Source: a virus. From it: a stretch of 64,000 bases of DNA. Below the pieces are notes generated by a model that saw nothing but the letters and a program-made list of their open reading frames with translations, ran no database searches and was not told the DNA's origin. Every line of letters begins with the position of its first letter. Position 1 is the stretch's first letter. Location: positions 1 to 64,000 of the IMG/VR virus record IMGVR_UViG_3300034520_000094; one strand, given 5' to 3'. Positions 63,928 through 64,000 of this stretch are shown piece after piece. The translations under genes and the position numbers were made by a program.

Positions 63928-64000
63928 TGGAAGAAAAGAAAGTAATCTCGATTGAAGAGATTCGTGAAAAAGCTCAAGGAACGGTGATTGAAATTTCTGA
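63927..64000 (+). CDS. probable tail assembly chaperone, N-terminal part (3' truncated by window)
   Basis: ATG 63927 overlaps the preceding stop (TAATG), after AGAGGAGGTAG. Only 24 codons are visible (MEEKKVISIEEIREKAQGTV...). Position between tail tube and tape measure gene suggests an assembly chaperone of the XkdN/gpG type, which often carries a programmed frameshift further on. That cannot be tested here. Confidence 0.5.
   Translation, partial: MEEKKVISIEEIREKAQGTVIEIS

Noticed and set aside
1-64000. CRISPR array, rRNA or tRNA genes
   Set aside because: No direct-repeat/spacer pattern and no cloverleaf-like sequence was noticed on reading either strand; a tRNA scan could not be run.
1-64000. 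Integrase, excisionase or CI-like repressor (temperate lifestyle)
   Set aside because: No tyrosine or serine recombinase motifs and no phage repressor pair were found. The 12-bp inverted repeat at 48246-48285 was considered as an attachment site, but nothing supports it.

Overview
The window is almost wholly the genome of a tailed double-stranded DNA phage of a Gram-positive, probably spore-forming Firmicute host. Every supportable gene lies on the + strand, genes are tightly packed with many 1-17 base overlaps, ribosome binding sites are strong AGGAGG types, and ATG, GTG and TTG starts are all used. The host is inferred from a SpoVS-like gene, an amidase/LysM/SH3b endolysin, an LL-H type holin and TTGACA/TATAAT promoters. 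No integrase, excisionase or CI-like repressor was recognised, so a virulent lifestyle is favoured. No tail sheath gene lies beside the tail tube gene, which favours a siphovirus, although large terminase, portal, protease and capsid protein look T4/HK97-like.

Layout. 1-11.43 kb: end of the tape measure gene, distal tail and receptor-binding genes (a discoidin-like domain and a beta-propeller fibre), tail hub, a membrane GAF-like protein, endolysin and two holin-like proteins, closed by a strong terminator. 11.5-17.3 kb: an early block with a GHKL-ATPase/HExxH protein, a ribbon-helix-helix protein, two winged-helix replication proteins, helicase loader and replicative helicase. 17.4-39.8 kb: primase, MazG, many small unknown proteins, ssDNA-binding protein, intein-bearing DNA polymerase A, SF2 helicase, RecA with a zinc ribbon, several PD-(D/E)XK nucleases, a sigma factor and a SpoVS homologue. 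39.2-48.1 kb: a cassette of PIG-L deacetylase, RarA-tail-like protein, methyltransferase, ATP-grasp ligase, WbqC-like protein, two glycosyltransferases, an NAD-dependent epimerase and a ParB-like protein, which I read as a candidate nucleotide-hypermodification or glycosylation pathway. 48.1-48.4 kb: a palindrome-rich non-coding region. 48.4-50.4 kb: nucleotide metabolism (DUF5664-like, ThyX). 50.4-64 kb: packaging and head genes (candidate small terminase, a ubiquitin-like small protein, intein-bearing large terminase, portal, minor head protein, protease/scaffold, capsid), connectors, tail tube and the start of a probable tail assembly chaperone.

The right end stops just before where a tape measure gene should lie, and the left end starts inside a tape measure gene, so the window looks like a linear cut of a circular or circularly permuted map. 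Thirteen near-identical strong promoters (TTGACA, 17-18 bases, extended TATAAT) occur only between 11.5 and 48.4 kb, in the early/middle genes. The late block (50.4 kb onward and 1-11.4 kb) has none, which fits late transcription by another route, perhaps the phage sigma factor encoded at 36.1 kb.

The most unusual points are the GHKL-ATPase/metallopeptidase-like fusion, the modification cassette with two glycosyltransferases sharing a C-terminal extension, two inteins that both split a GK/[ST] sequence (DNA polymerase motif B and the terminase Walker A), a terminator hairpin buried in a 34-codon leader ORF, and a duplicated promoter-plus-coiled-coil-gene cassette.
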